A stretch of 64,000 bases of DNA from Heliopora coerulea (GCA_030142905.1 JASJOG010000085.1:1054001-1118000); one strand, 5' to 3'; shown: positions 32,901-43,100, counted from the first letter of the stretch. The notes: generated by a model not told the origin, from the letters alone. Numbers and translations: made by a program.

Positions 32901-35900
32901 TTTATTATTATCATTATCAATATCATTATAATCATTACCATTATCCTTATCATGATTTCTACTTTCATTATCATTGCTTTTACTGTTGTTACGATCACGG
33001 GCTATGGGAGGTCTCATCATTGTAAATACCTTGGACTTCTTCATAACGTTGGCGTCTTTCCCAAGCCAAACATGAAGATGTTTGTCCGTTACCAACAAGA
33101 ATGTATCTCCTGAGTTTAACGACTCGACACTTGGTTCGACTAATCTTGTTTGCATATGACGGTGCCCTGCAAAGACACAACAGACGTTCCTTCACGAGGT
33201 CGTTTATAGTTTATGAAGATATCCACAGAGCACTTAAACTCGAAAATTGACTCCATCGGACATTACTTGATTTTTCAAACTAATACTACAATCTCCAATT
33301 GTACAATCATTCGATTAAGGTTTTTCGTCAAATATTGCTCAATGCTCTCCGCGTTTCAAGAGCCAGCGTCGTAGTGAAAACGTGGAAATGCTAAGAAAAA
33401 AGTAAACCAAACCAATATCACGGCGATATTCACGCCCGCAGGCACGCTTACGGCGACACGATCATAGTTATTTTCTAATCTCCTCAGATCACTAATTACT
33501 GTTCTACATAAAGTATTCACCTTTGATTTGCATCAACATCACCGGTGCAGTTCCATCATGTTCACTCTTTTCCTGGCTCACGCCTGTCTTAGACTTAGCC
33601 GTTTTCTTCAAAGTTATTTTCGAAACATCCTCTTTAGCAGATAATCCAGCCAAGGCGTCTCTTGAGAACGTATTGATCTCTCTCGACCCTAAAACAGATA
33701 GATTTTCCAAGAATCATTCGCCTTTGCAATCTGTCACTCTCAAAGGCCCCAAAGGACAGCAGAACTGCGCGAGTAGAAAAATACGCCTCCCCCAAGAAGT
33801 TTCATTACAGGATGAGGGGGAAACCTTCGTTTCACAATTCCGAATGTTGAAATTTTTCACCACGAAAGTGATGAAGGATCGTATCGATCAACGATGGACA
33901 TTTTTCACTTCATTCTTAGGACAGATACGAGATGGTTTAACTTGGTGGATAGCTGATGCGCGTCGTGACTTCTGATCACCATCAAACACCACCTAATTTT
34001 CATAAAAGCATCCTCCTAAGGAGTCCCCTGAAATGATTGACCAGCGCATGCAACTCGTCTTGCTCCTCTCAAACACCTGGACCAGGTTCTTCAAATGATG
34101 ATTAGCTCAATCTAATATTAGCGGAAATTTTGTGGACAACTTTCCGATCATGCTGCTGGGAGAAGTTGGAATTTTCTTTAATAGATTTCGGGTGTATTCA
34201 AAAAGGACTTAAGCTGTGAAAATTGAACTTGTTTTTTTTCAACCAAAATATAGGAAACCACAACAACAGATTAACTGGTATACCTAGATTAGCGCTAATA
34301 TCGTGCTTTGAACAACCGGTCCCTAGTCACCGGGATTATCATAATAAATCCCAAATATATCTTACTTCGATCTGCTGGATCAATTGGTCTACCAAGACGT
34401 CCAATCGCAGTAGGTTTAGGAGGCGAGTCTTCCTCATCGGAAGCGTCATTGAATATCTGGCGGGGAAAAAAAAGTTCACAAAAGTTCAGAACAGTCGCAT
34501 GTCTCATGCCTAGATTGTTTACTTGCTAGCCAGAACTCGTTCCCAGGCTGTTGAAATCAGAGTCCCCTTTTAGTTTGTCTGAAGATACTGACATGGATAA
34601 GAGATAGATAACTGTTTTTGCCAAACCTACTTCAGTTTCGGTCTTCAGGTCCTCACGTTGCTGAAGCTTTCGTACTGGATTCGACTTCGCAGCACGGCGG
34701 TTGGTAGGTTTAACTTGACGACGGAAGTCGGAGAAGTCTCGAAGCCTAAACAGTAAAGAAAATGCTATAATTAGTAACAGGACAGACTAATAATAGATGA
34801 AATCCGACAGCTATGACAGCCGCTTTGACTTACTGTTTGACTTCGTTGGGATTCACGACATCATCAAATGAAAAATCATCAGGAACCCTGTGAAGTTTGA
34901 ACACATGACGAACGTTAGCAAATGAAAAAACGATGTGTGCTTATACCGCCGCCAAACGTTAACGTATCTGCGAGTTTCAAAAGGCTTTAGTAGACCACAA
35001 ACAAATCTAAGCCGGAAAGACTGAGTCATACCCAAATATTCACGACTAATTTTTAAACACCGAGAAAAATCTACGGATAAATAACTCGAAACATTTTGAA
35101 ATATTATCACTTAGGTGCTGCATAGATTTCCGTGCTGAACATTCCCAAGCTGGCCAAGCCTTAGTTAATATTCTGATCAGGCGCCTCTTCTCGATCCTTA
35201 AGACTCGAGCATTCCATGCAGTGACCACGCCACGCACGTACGAAACTCGATTAAGGGTCTGGGCACGAATCTTGTCCCCAGGTTCCCAGCATATGTAGGC
35301 ACTTTGTTATGGCCCCAGCTGTAGTAAAGAATCCGAGGTGAAATCAATCTGACAGTTATGCACAGCACGCGCACAACTCTGTCTCGCAACATCTAATTTC
35401 AAAAACCTCCAAGGAAAGCATGACCGCGATTCCAAGGTTTTAACTTTGTTTGGACGCCTGGCTCATTCGAGGTCGTCAAAGGCAAGCCACCCCTATAGGT
35501 ACAATTAAGGGTAATTTTATGATATTGAAAACTCAAGAGTTATGATGTGTCACTTACTTGTTACTTGCACTATCAACAGCTGACAGTTTGGCATTTTTCT
35601 TGTTCTGTACTTCAACGCTTTTCTCCACTCGTTCAAGTCTTTCAAAATCTTCGTCGCTGACACTGGATCCCCTTACCTTTTCTTCACCTTTCTTCACCAT
35701 TAAGTATTTCTTCGTATCAGACTGCACTTCGTGGATTTCTTTCAGATCTCGTCTCCTGCACTTAGCATTAAGAAGTTCCTTGATAAATTCATCAACGTTT
35801 AACTTTCTGCCTTTCTTTTGCCAGCCGTGCTTCATGTTTCCTAGAATGACAGTCGCCGGTCTCTCGGATTCGTTCGTGGGTTGTTCGCTGCCAGACGTCT

Positions 35901-38900
35901 CATCCCGGCCCTGCTGCGGAGTTTCCCAGTACGACATCTTTCCTTTGATATCAACATCAACAACTTCTTCGTCCCTATCATTTTGCGCCTCAGTGCCAAC
36001 TGAAGGTTCTTTGTCCACTCTGGGTTTTTGCCAGAACGACAGAGCATCCTTGATACTGACATCTTGGGTCTCTTCTTCTATAGACACAAACTGGTCTCCC
36101 ATATGATTAACAGGTGTACTCTCGGCAACCTCATTCGTTCCAGTATCACTCGTCTGCACCTTTACCTCCTTTTTACCTGCAGCCTTCTCAGGCTCCGCCT
36201 TTGGTTTGGCCTTGGATGACACCTTTTCCACAGGCAATCGCCTTGGCAACATTTTATCCCTTTCCTTACAAGCAGCTATCTTGTCTTTAATGCTTACAGT
36301 TTTAGAAATTCTTTCCAAGCTGTCGCGCTTGTTTTTCGTGTTGTTTTTGGATCCGTCGTATAGGTTAGATCGAATATTTTCGAGTTTTGATTTGGTATGT
36401 ACTTTTTCCTTCGGAGGTGAAACCCTTTCCTTTGTATCCCGTTTAATCGGCGAGGACCTGCCACCACGAACATCGTCCTTATTTGGAGAGTCCCTGTCTC
36501 TCAGATCCCGCTTCGTTGGTGATGTCCTACCACGATATGAGTCGTCCTTAACTGGTGATTCCCGACCTTTCATATTTCGTTTGGTCGGTGATGTGCTACC
36601 ACTACGTGTATCTTCCCTAGTTGGTGAAAGTCGTCCCTTAATATCTTGTTTAGTCTCTGGTATCTCGTTTACCAGAGCATTAGGCTCGCTTGAAATTTCA
36701 CCAGGTCTCTCCTCTTTAGCCAGTGACCTCTCGGCAAGTCCAGTATCGTCTGACAACGAACCTCCATCGGCGGGCGATTTGGTACCCAGTGTGTCCTCAT
36801 CAGTCCTTACGATCCTGCTAACAGTCTCCGTGTCAGCCCTCTTACTTGTTTCCGCAAGTAATCTCTGACCTTCCCGGTTAAAAGCTTCGAATCTACTTTT
36901 ATGATTAACGTTTCTGAGCCCTTCTTCCTCGGTTGGATCAAGTCGATCTTGCATTTCTTTGGGTTTCTCCTGTTCTTGGATTCTGGACTGAAGTTGCGTT
37001 TTTACATCAACAGTCCTGGATAACTCCATAAGCTCTTCTTCTCTCGTTTCGTCAAATAATTTCGTCGTTTCACCAGATATTACTTCTTTATTCGAAGCTT
37101 CGGCGCTTTCCTTGTCCCTCTCTTCGCATGACTGGATGATCTTGTTCCTCAAATCCCTCAAGTTCGACAACTCTTTCAATTCTGCCTCTTCACCCACAGA
37201 CGTTTCTTTCTTTTGGTTTTTTGCACTCTTCCAAGCCTCGTCGCGTATCTCGTCTCGTTCCGCACAAGATGCAATCAAATTTTTCAACCGACCACTTTCC
37301 GCTAGCTCTTTTAAATCATTGGATACCTTCCCCTCTTCGGCCGTCTTATTCCATCGATCACCTTCCTTTACTTCTTTCTTCAAAGTTCCAGTTCTTTCTT
37401 GATCCTTTTCCTCGCACTCCGTAATACGGCTTTTTAACGCACTAGCCTTTGACAGCTCTTTCAGTTCATTTTCGGTGGCTTCGTCAAGGGATTTATGCTT
37501 TCTAACATCTTTTTTAACCTCTCTTTTCCACGTCTCGGAACTCTCTTTGTCCATTTCCTCGCATTCTTTAATGCGAGTCTTCAAAGCAATGGTCTTTGAC
37601 AACTCTTTCAGTTCAGCCTCAATGCCTTCGTCAAGTGATTTATGCTTCCTAACGTCTTTCTTAACTTCTCTTTTATATGTCTCGGTACTTTCCTGGTCCC
37701 TCTCCTCGCACGATTTAACTCGATTCTTTAAGTCACTCTTTCCTGATAATTCTTTGATTTCCTTCTGCGTCTCATCATCAGGAGAGTTTTGCTTCGGAGT
37801 TCTCTTCTTCACTTCTTTCTTCCACAAATCAGAATTTTCCACGTCTCTAGTTTCACAAGACTTCAGTTTATCTTTGATTTTCCCTGTCCTCCCCAAAATT
37901 CTCAATTCAACGGTTCTGTCCTGATCGACAACTTTCTTCTTTCTTCGCTCATTTTTCTTCCATGAATCGTCAGCCACTTTCTGTTTGTTTCCTCGAGAAG
38001 GCCGCTCGCTCCTCGAGCCTGATGCTTTTGGTTTTTTCTCAACCACACTCGCGTTACCAGCGCCTTCCATCCCGATCGTTTCGCTCACTTTTCTTCTTTC
38101 TCCAGAGGACCAATCTTTGACTAAAGGTATAGCTCCCATTGTGTTTTCGTCGCTTTTTCTAGAAGAATCTCGCTCATCCATATCACTCAATGGACTCTTT
38201 GTGACTTCACTTGTGTCCCCCTGGTCACAAACAGTTTCTTCCTTGGATGGTTTGGCAGCGTCGTCGTGGTCTTCATTTGTTAAAATAGTTCTTTCCTCGT
38301 CCAGTGTTTCTGCAGCGACCTCAACAGGTTTGTTCCCTTTCGACGAGTCGTTCTCCACGCTCATTCCTATCTTCGTAGTAACGATACTTCCATCATCAAC
38401 TACTGGTTGATTGGATTCAGATTTTACCGATCTAGTTACATCATCTACCATCTCTTTCTCCAATTCGTTGTTTTTTACTTCATCCACTTCGTTCAAGTTT
38501 ACAGTTCCGATGTCAGTTTTCATTTCTTCATAACTTTCGTTAATGCTCGGTACTTCATTACTGTCGTAACGACCTTTCCCAAGTTCTTCTGCCTTATCTG
38601 TCCCACCTGTTTCTTTAATCTCTTTGCGCTCTTGCAAAATTTTCATCTTCTTTCCCTCTTCAACGTCTTCCTTCTTACCCACCTTTTCAACCCCCTCCTC
38701 CATTTGTTCTGCGTTAACTTCAAGAACTTTTTCAACATCGCCTGTCACATTCACTTCCTTGACATCGAGATTTTTAACTTCATCCACTTCTTTCGCCTCC
38801 CTTGTTATTTCGATCACATTCTTAATATCTCGAGAAATTCCATTTTTGCATTCGGATTTCTCATCCAGTTTGTTATCACTATCTTGTACTTTTTCCAAGG

Positions 38901-39665
38901 CACCTACTTTAGTATCGTCCATTTTAATTTGTTCAACTTTTTCAGTTTCCACTTCATGATCATTGACTCTCTTTGGAGAAATGTCGTCGACGTTTAGGTC
39001 TGTGCCTTCACTGTCTTTACTTTCAGTTTCATTAATGTTACGACCATGTACTTCTGTAGCCGTTTCATTACTTACACGTTCAGACATGGACTTTTTGCTG
39101 TCTGACTTCGAGGAGTCTCTACCTCTACGTCTGCCAACAGCCACGCTTTCTTCCTTGGTTTTACTACTGCCACCATTGAATCTAGAATGATCTCTCACAA
39201 CCGACGTTTTCATTTTATCCAGTTCACCATTTACTGTTGTTACCTTATTCTGTATTAAATCGTGTTCCTGGTTTCTTCTACGTCTGGCATCCCTTTTTGC
39301 CCTTATACTACCCAGCGAACTACCACCATCCGCCATCTTACCTGAGGAGGAAGTCAACTCTCCTCGATTTCTTCTTGATCTGGTACTCTTCTCGGGTGGT
39401 GATTTGTTATCCGGGGTTTTCTCAGATTCTTCTTGTTTTGAATGTGTTTTGGCCTCAGATGCTGAAGAAGCATGGCCTCTTTGTTTTCTTGTCGCAGCGC
39501 TTCTTTGATTGTGGGAGGAATCAACATCTTTCTCCTTACTGTCTTGCTTCGAGTGTCTTGAAGGCGTTCCATCATCCTCCAAAATTCGCCGGATCCTTTC
39601 TCTTCTGAGCCGTCGTTTTTCTTCACGTTCCAGCCTTAATTTTTCTAAGTCCATTGTCTCAAATC
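15514..39665 (-). CDS. SVIL: Supervillin, 23 exons, 2288 aa from the internal start
   Basis: Exons in transcript order: 39665-35558 (ATG at 39,654), 34887-34834, 34745-34631, 34456-34366, 33688-33521, 33166-33030, 32718-32568, 32021-31864, 31019-30660, 29803-29716, 29186-29034, 24165-23972, 23567-23491, 23315-23293, 22852-22777, 22388-22263, 21591-21473, 21079-20927, 19682-19518, 18858-18740, 18660-18602, 16254-16158, 15600-15514. All junctions are GT-AG and phase-compatible, and the sum from the ATG is exactly 2289 codons. The product has a disordered N-terminal half, then five gelsolin-like repeats with hallmark strings ([50 protein letters not shown]) and a C-terminal villin headpiece. Human supervillin is 2214 aa with the same order and links the plasma membrane to F-actin and myosin II. 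The transcript probably also includes the exons at 52.8-59.1 kb. Confidence 0.93.
16158..16254 (-). CDS. SVIL: Supervillin exon 22: headpiece N-terminal half
   Basis: It accepts phase 2 from the small exon at 18,660-18,602 and ends in phase 0. It encodes [20 protein letters not shown] and then the first headpiece helix. The LPEGVDP linker is characteristic of villin and supervillin headpieces. Confidence 0.9.
16815..17191. repeat. Near-perfect palindrome of about 175-base arms
   Basis: Arms 16,815-16,988 and 17,018-17,191 are reverse complements at high identity around a 29-base AT-rich spacer. Each arm happens to carry an open frame in the same register (MNHVL...), which explains mirrored ORFs on the two strands. 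No protein family is recognised. It is a foldback-type element in supervillin intron 21-22. Confidence 0.85.
17298..18541 (+). mobile_element. Internally truncated hAT-family DNA transposon
   Basis: The ends are TAGAGATGAGCCGAT and its inverted copy ATCGGCTCATCTCTA. They are flanked by identical 8-bp duplications (GCAAACGC at 17,290-17,297 and 18,542-18,549), the target-site size of hAT elements. Both subterminal regions are crowded with TATCGGC motifs in both orientations, probably transposase binding sites. Inside is a broken BED-finger hAT transposase. The element sits in supervillin intron 21-22. The exact duplication suggests a relatively recent insertion. Confidence 0.93.
17482..18472 (+). 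pseudogene. hAT transposase fragment with BED zinc finger, frameshifted and C-terminally truncated
   Basis: The likely start is ATG at 17,482 ([16 protein letters not shown]). The BED finger begins with CLVCKSSG, then a one-base frame change near 17,585-17,600 moves the frame to the second part ([20 protein letters not shown]), completing C-x2-C...H-x-H. RNase H-like elements follow: DIWTC with the first catalytic Asp and LVVTDNASN with the second. The frame stops at the terminal repeat soon after HTLQLVVKD, so the helical insertion, the third catalytic residue and the hATC dimerisation domain are missing. It could not be autonomous. Confidence 0.88.
18602..18660 (-). CDS. SVIL: Supervillin exon 21 (59 bp)
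   Basis: This small exon enters in phase 0 after ATTCTTTAG and leaves in phase 2 at GTTTGT. It encodes [19 protein letters not shown], the helical linker between the last gelsolin-like repeat and the headpiece. It is needed to keep phase between 18,740 and 16,254. It lies only 52 bp from the hAT target duplication. Confidence 0.85.
18740..21079 (-). CDS. SVIL: Supervillin exons 18-20: last gelsolin-like repeat
   Basis: Exon 18 (21,079-20,927) reads [11 protein letters not shown]...LYSAPQP. Exon 19 (19,682-19,518) reads [19 protein letters not shown]...[11 protein letters not shown]. Exon 20 (18,858-18,740) reads [15 protein letters not shown] and FFPFWED. The APQPALF junction, the LWQGWWP strand and the AGLEP-FPSW-type motif are diagnostic of supervillin rather than villin or gelsolin. 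The introns between them carry palindromes and simple repeats. Confidence 0.92.
20082..20265. repeat. Palindrome containing TGACGTCA
   Basis: Arms about 20,082-20,167 and 20,179-20,265 are reverse complements with few mismatches around a loop of roughly 11 bases. Each arm contains ATGAATGACGTCATTTCAACCA. A diverged third partial copy lies at about 20,024-20,060. It is probably a miniature foldback element in supervillin intron 18-19. Confidence 0.85.
20335..20910. repeat. Retroelement 3' remnant with ATT microsatellites
   Basis: ATT tracts lie at about 20,339-20,368, 20,575-20,600 and 20,864-20,905. Between them is repeat sequence sharing about 45 bases with the reverse complement of 9097-9146. 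The minus strand (20,617-20,432) reads [15 protein letters not shown] then [11 protein letters not shown], resembling the C-terminal tail of cnidarian LINE-type polyproteins. That assignment is tentative. Confidence 0.45.
21473..23567 (-). CDS. SVIL: Supervillin exons 13-17: fourth gelsolin-like repeat
   Basis: Exon 13 (23,567-23,491) reads [16 protein letters not shown]. Exon 14 (23,315-23,293) is a 23-bp microexon. Exon 15 (22,852-22,777) reads [12 protein letters not shown]. Exon 16 (22,388-22,263) reads SFVVVVIEM then [14 protein letters not shown]. Exon 17 (21,591-21,473) reads [19 protein letters not shown]. The CFL.F.G.MI.HHG and VWHG strands and [12 protein letters not shown] match the gelsolin fold. 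Every junction phase is consistent. Confidence 0.92.
23000..23262. repeat. Polypurine tract of GGAAGGAAA/GGGAAGGAAAGGAT units
   Basis: The plus strand is almost pure purine for over 250 bases, with a 10-base GGAAAGGATG unit repeated near the end (about 23,170-23,240). It lies in supervillin intron 14-15. The long minus-strand open frame ([10 protein letters not shown]) is an artefact of the tract. Confidence 0.8.
23972..29186 (-). CDS. SVIL: Supervillin exons 11-12: third gelsolin-like repeat, split by the large intron
   Basis: Exon 11 (29,186-29,034) reads [15 protein letters not shown], then VTVYHSS. Exon 12 (24,165-23,972) reads YIIRWSYSV, then [19 protein letters not shown] and [10 protein letters not shown]. 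The YFFW.GR.S...KGTSAL string matches human supervillin closely. The 4.9-kb intron between them carries the Penelope-like insertion and the CCA-rich microsatellite. Confidence 0.92.
24225..24840. repeat. Long CCA/CCG/CTA-triplet microsatellite
   Basis: About 550 bases of CCACCA units are interrupted by CTA, CAA and CCG triplets. On the minus strand they give false frames of poly-Gly/Ser and poly-Val. Higher-order units such as ACTACCACTAGCACCACC are repeated near 24,680-24,770, indicating recent segmental slippage or unequal exchange. Confidence 0.9.
25089..25140. repeat. Perfect 20-bp inverted repeat
   Basis: AGATTATGAGCTCGAGATTT at 25,089-25,108 is exactly inverted at 25,121-25,140 with a 12-base loop. 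A smaller hairpin (CGCTATCTATTCG/CGATAGATAGCG) sits at about 24,957-24,982. Both are in supervillin intron 11-12. Confidence 0.85.
25633..27966 (-). pseudogene. Penelope-like reverse transcriptase with GIY-YIG endonuclease, two lesions
   Basis: The frame opens near 27,966 ([20 protein letters not shown]) and runs through [10 protein letters not shown] and [14 protein letters not shown]. It is interrupted by one in-frame TAA (about 27,080). It continues with [37 protein letters not shown] and the catalytic FRYVDD. A one-base frame change near 26,440 follows (between HIQF and [11 protein letters not shown]). It then ends with VYRKPTHTD and a GIY-YIG domain ([24 protein letters not shown]). Apart from these two lesions it appears nearly full-length, so the copy is young but probably inactive. 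Confidence 0.9.
27999..28132 (-). repeat. Upstream pLTR-like segment of the Penelope-like element
   Basis: Nearly identical, in the same orientation, to 25,344-25,475. On the minus strand it carries CTGAAGATGACC, a short hairpin and GTCGAAACGTCAG, a compact structured motif reminiscent of the ribozyme-bearing pLTRs described for this class. A 17-base partial repetition (CCTTAGCGGCGGTCATC) marks the junction with the inverted copy. Confidence 0.8.
28150..28711 (+). pseudogene. Inverted partial copy of the Penelope-like 3' end (GIY-YIG fragment)
   Basis: It reads on the plus strand from [17 protein letters not shown] to the end of the GIY-YIG frame, then the 3' tail. It is nearly identical to the reverse complement of 25,345-25,930. 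It lacks the reverse transcriptase and the start of the endonuclease domain. It lies inside the same target duplication as the main copy, so it arrived with it. Confidence 0.88.
29716..34887 (-). CDS. SVIL: Supervillin exons 2-10: linker and first two gelsolin-like repeats
   Basis: Exons 2-4 (34,887-34,834; 34,745-34,631; 34,456-34,366) encode the linker [13 protein letters not shown]...NRRAAKSNP. Exons 5-7 (33,688-33,521; 33,166-33,030; 32,718-32,568) encode [40 protein letters not shown] and [10 protein letters not shown]. Exons 8-9 (32,021-31,864; 31,019-30,660) encode [39 protein letters not shown] and FSDWPDA. Exon 10 (29,803-29,716) ends PVKMVLEG. The string [16 protein letters not shown] is nearly identical to human supervillin. 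Confidence 0.93.
31755..31800 (-). repeat. Isolated CTGAAGG...CGAAACGTC hairpin
   Basis: The minus strand reads GACTCTGAAGGTAGCAACGAAACGTCGGT, the same layout as the hairpin in the Penelope-like pLTR. It is probably a remnant of that family in supervillin intron 8-9. Confidence 0.45.
35558..39665 (-). CDS. SVIL: Supervillin exon 1 of the core model: 1366-codon disordered, repeat-bearing exon
   Basis: A single 4.1-kb open exon, with ATG at 39,654 and an ACAAGTAAG donor at the 3' end. It opens with a highly charged helix ([20 protein letters not shown]). A Lys/Glu/Ser-rich disordered region follows. Six to seven tandem copies of a 45-50 residue unit lie at about 37,910-36,955. A block of Ser-Pro-x-Lys repeats lies at about 36,640-36,400. 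Two short related motifs ([12 protein letters not shown] and [12 protein letters not shown]) lie near the end. This matches the position of the long unstructured N-terminal half that carries myosin II and membrane contacts in vertebrate supervillin. An AG acceptor with a pyrimidine tract precedes the ATG by 11 bases, and those bases are open in frame, so the exon may be internal. Confidence 0.9.
36955..37910 (-). repeat. SVIL: Coding tandem repeat, about 147-bp unit
   Basis: Unit starts (Leu-Ser/Ala of the ELKELS motif) lie at about 37,750, 37,602, 37,455, 37,305, 37,170 and 37,023. The spacing is 147-150 bp except one of 135. The residue pattern is LS...LK.RI..CEE.D.E..E..K.EVKK, with charged, probably helical, spacers. 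A diverged leading copy begins near 37,905 ([18 protein letters not shown]), and a distant single copy ([19 protein letters not shown]) lies near 36,310. Confidence 0.88.
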
Positions 39666-40042
39666 CTATATCCACAAAAAAAAAGGAAAAAGGTATAAAC
39701 ACCTAGTTCTGAACAAATATTTTCAAACTAAATTTCATCTTACCCTAAACAAATGTAGCGTGCCCTGGTAGTTCGGAAACTGTGATCCGAGCTGGCGATA
39801 TGTTGCGGGAAAAGCTAAAAATTCTTTTGCTTTCAAATTTCGAGCAACACTTTAAAATTTTGATATCATAGTATGCACACACAACAACCCCATCAGGTAT
39901 GTTTTCAGTAAAATATTCTACTATAAATAACTAAAAAAAAATAGCTATTCACACAAAACGAATATTTGGTATTTACACTCTATTAGGTACCGAAGTCGTT
40001 GTAGAAGCTGAGCAGAAAATTTTATCGAAAAAATTGCGAAAA

Positions 40043-40111
40043 CAATTATCTAAGAATGGTTATGGAAAAATCGGAATGGTTATCCTATCAAGTTCTTAGA
40101 TAATTGTTTAC
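40043..40111. repeat. 17-bp inverted repeat
   Basis: AAACAATTATCTAAGAA is exactly inverted about 35 bases later, just upstream of the long supervillin exon. The loop contains two GGTTAT copies in the same orientation. Confidence 0.65.
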
Positions 40112-43100
40112 ACTTTATTACATGAAATGTAGTTCATGTAAGATAAACGAAATTTTCAAGCGTCAGAATCTCACACTTTAAGACCCAACCAGGGCCACTT
40201 GCAAAAGATTCAACTCTAGGCCCTCCAGCTGGGATATCGAACCCGTCACCCTGCAAATCTAGTACAGTGGTCGGCCAAAAAAGAAATTTTCCAAGCATGA
40301 ATGAAAACTTCTATCCAAACAAGGCCATTAGCCAAAGGGATAATGCCTATCACAGCATATTACGTTTATTTAAATGTGACACATACTTTAAGATATTGTT
40401 AGGAGCTTAACTCTTTCCTGATGGTACATGTAGCTCACCGAATGATATATAAAATCGTCGCTCGCTAGACAGAGTAAACTACAGAGAGATTGCCATCATT
40501 TCAAAGAAGTCTACATCAGTAAACCACCGTCATTAATAACTAATGATTAACAACTATCAAATACACTGATTTATTGAAAGGAAGAATTTGCCTACCACTA
40601 TGTAATTGCAAAAATTCAATATGTCAGCAGGCAAGAGTATGTTTGACTAATAAGCATGTCCAGCCTTGAATATGAGACATGTGTGTATGGTTGTTCCAGC
40701 AGAGGGATAATCAACAGGAAGAGCCCTTAGACACTTTCTGAGAGCCCACAAAGACTTGGTATGTAATTTGATGTCTCAAATTTGCCAATATGAAAAACAT
40801 AAATGAAGTGTATGTGTGTTGCATCCACTATTGAAACTAGACATATCAATCACTCTTCATATTGTGTTACCACAAAAAATTAATAGGCTGGTTTACAGCC
40901 AAAATTGTGTACAGAAATCCTGACATTTCAAGTGAAGCTTTTATTAGAGGTTGAAATGTCAAGTTAAATCAAAATATCCAGCCAAATGCAAATGTTATAA
41001 TAAAATAATTAACCAGGTGATAGTGTTGGAGAGTCATTTGCTATTTTTAGTCCTTCACTAGTTATTATACAGGGTTGGTAAAGAACTTTGTTACCAATAC
41101 TTGAACAGCCCAAACAAGACACTCTGAAACCATTTACTTCTTACTACTAGTGCTTGTAAATATGTCTGACTAGCCTTGAGTTGAGGCTATTCTTTTTTTC
41201 TTTGTATGACATGTACTACACATAAGAAATGGGAGCAATTAATCCTACAAAATTTTAAACAAATTCTAATCAACACTGTAGGATAGGTTTGAACTAAATA
41301 AGAAGCTGGTGAGATCTACTGTTTGAAAGGATTGCCAACTATTTCATCATAATGTCTGGCTTTTATGAGTATTTACCTAACACTTTGTGCAATTTTATCA
41401 GATTCCCTAATACAGTATTAAGATAAGTAAACATAACAAATTTTTTGTATTGCTGCTACAAGTTATGATCTGGGCTTTTTTTTTAACCATTTTTGCCCAT
41501 GTTAAGTGTCACAGACAGAAGATATGATTCTGTTTTCTTTGACAGTTGAAATGAATTTGTGTTAATTGATATGTTGTGAAGCAATTTTAAACTGTGGTGT
41601 AATATTACTTGCACTTTTGAAACTTATTTTACTCTGGTGCAAGTTTCTTTTACACAGGTTCCATTTTTGGAAGTTATCAAATCTTTACATACTTTATTCA
41701 GGTATATTTTTTATTCAGTTTTGATGTTTTTAGTAGAGGTTGCTCAAAAAAAAAGACAAAAAAACTTTAGCTCAGGACAGCTTAATTATTTCCCATCCAT
41801 ATTCCTATGGCCTTCCATTGGCAGCTAAAACTGTCTGACATGAGTGAGAGTAAAATGATAGCACACCTGTACCGACAGAAGGGAGTTACTGTAGCTCAGA
41901 GGAGCTTAACTTCTACTTAAACAATTAAAGCTTGCAGTCTAATGTATACATAGTAAAACAAAAAGTTACTTGAGGCTAAGTAAAAATAATTTTTAAAAGA
42001 ACCCTGGACATTTCATTAGATTCTGCTACCTTTGCATTCTTTGTATTTTTAACTCCTAAAGAAGGTAATAGAATCCCCAGTGTTTGACACTAAGGCTTGC
42101 CCACTTGCCTGGGGCAAGTAAAATAATATATTGGGCAAGTGGACCAGCTGCTTTGGTTGCCCACCTGGGCAAGTGGTTACTATTCCAGCACAGCAAAATC
42201 TTCAACTAATTAATGATAAAAAGAAGTAGTATATTATATACTGTATTTTCCAGGCAATTACCCACAGGTTATCTGCTAATTTTGCTAAAATACATAGTCA
42301 GTGCAGGTAATGTGGTGGTGCAGGTAATCTGTCAAATTTTTAAGACTGAGGCACATTGGAATGACTGAACAAGATGAGTGATTTAGCAGTGTGACACCAC
42401 AGCCAAGGCCTAGAGTTCCATTTCCATCTTTTGACATTAGAGATTGTGGTCGAGTTGTATAGGTTGTTAAATTGACATTTCAAGGCAGTTATGATCTGGT
42501 AATATGTAAATGCAACAGTCTTCTGTGACTTATGTTCTGCCATAATTCATATGGCATAGGTTCGAACATGTAACACAAAACACAAACTTCCTCACACAAT
42601 GAAAACAGACTACCCACACATGGCCTAGACTCACATTTTTTCTGATAAAAGCTACTTGTAACCTTAATAAATGTTTTCATCCACCGTACTTTTTTAAAAT
42701 CTTGTCATTGTTTAACCCTTTTACAAATTTTGTAAATGTGAACCAATATGAGGAACATCTTTCATCAACATGTAACACAGCATTCTTGTGTTTCAAGTTG
42801 AATACTGTTGTTGCACATCTTACTACCCATTGAAACATTGAAATGTAAAAAAAAATTCAGTACAATTGATGATTTGTTTCATAAGGGAGTAAAGTGTGCA
42901 GCAATAGTATTCCATGTGCAATGCAATAGTGTTGCATTAAATGTCACTGAAATTTTTGCCCATATTAGTTGACCTTACCTAGCTGCTGCAGGTCATCTGA
43001 CAATGCAGGTAATATGATGAGTTTTTTTTCAAAAAGTAACATTTCTGTCAGTGTGTGGGTTATACGCCATGCAGGTAATCACCCAGAAAATATGGTAGTA

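Noticed and set aside
35558..39706. Several plus-strand open frames of 60-200 codons antisense to the long supervillin exon
   Set aside because: They are Ser/Phe/Leu-rich mirrors of a Lys/Glu/Ser-rich exon. The minus-strand frame is 1.4 kb codons long, splices in phase and has homologous context.
40170..40262. Minus-strand tRNA-like or SINE sequence with a GGTTCGATATCC B box
   Set aside because: A convincing A box and cloverleaf could not be found. It may be an old SINE fragment, but one motif is not enough.
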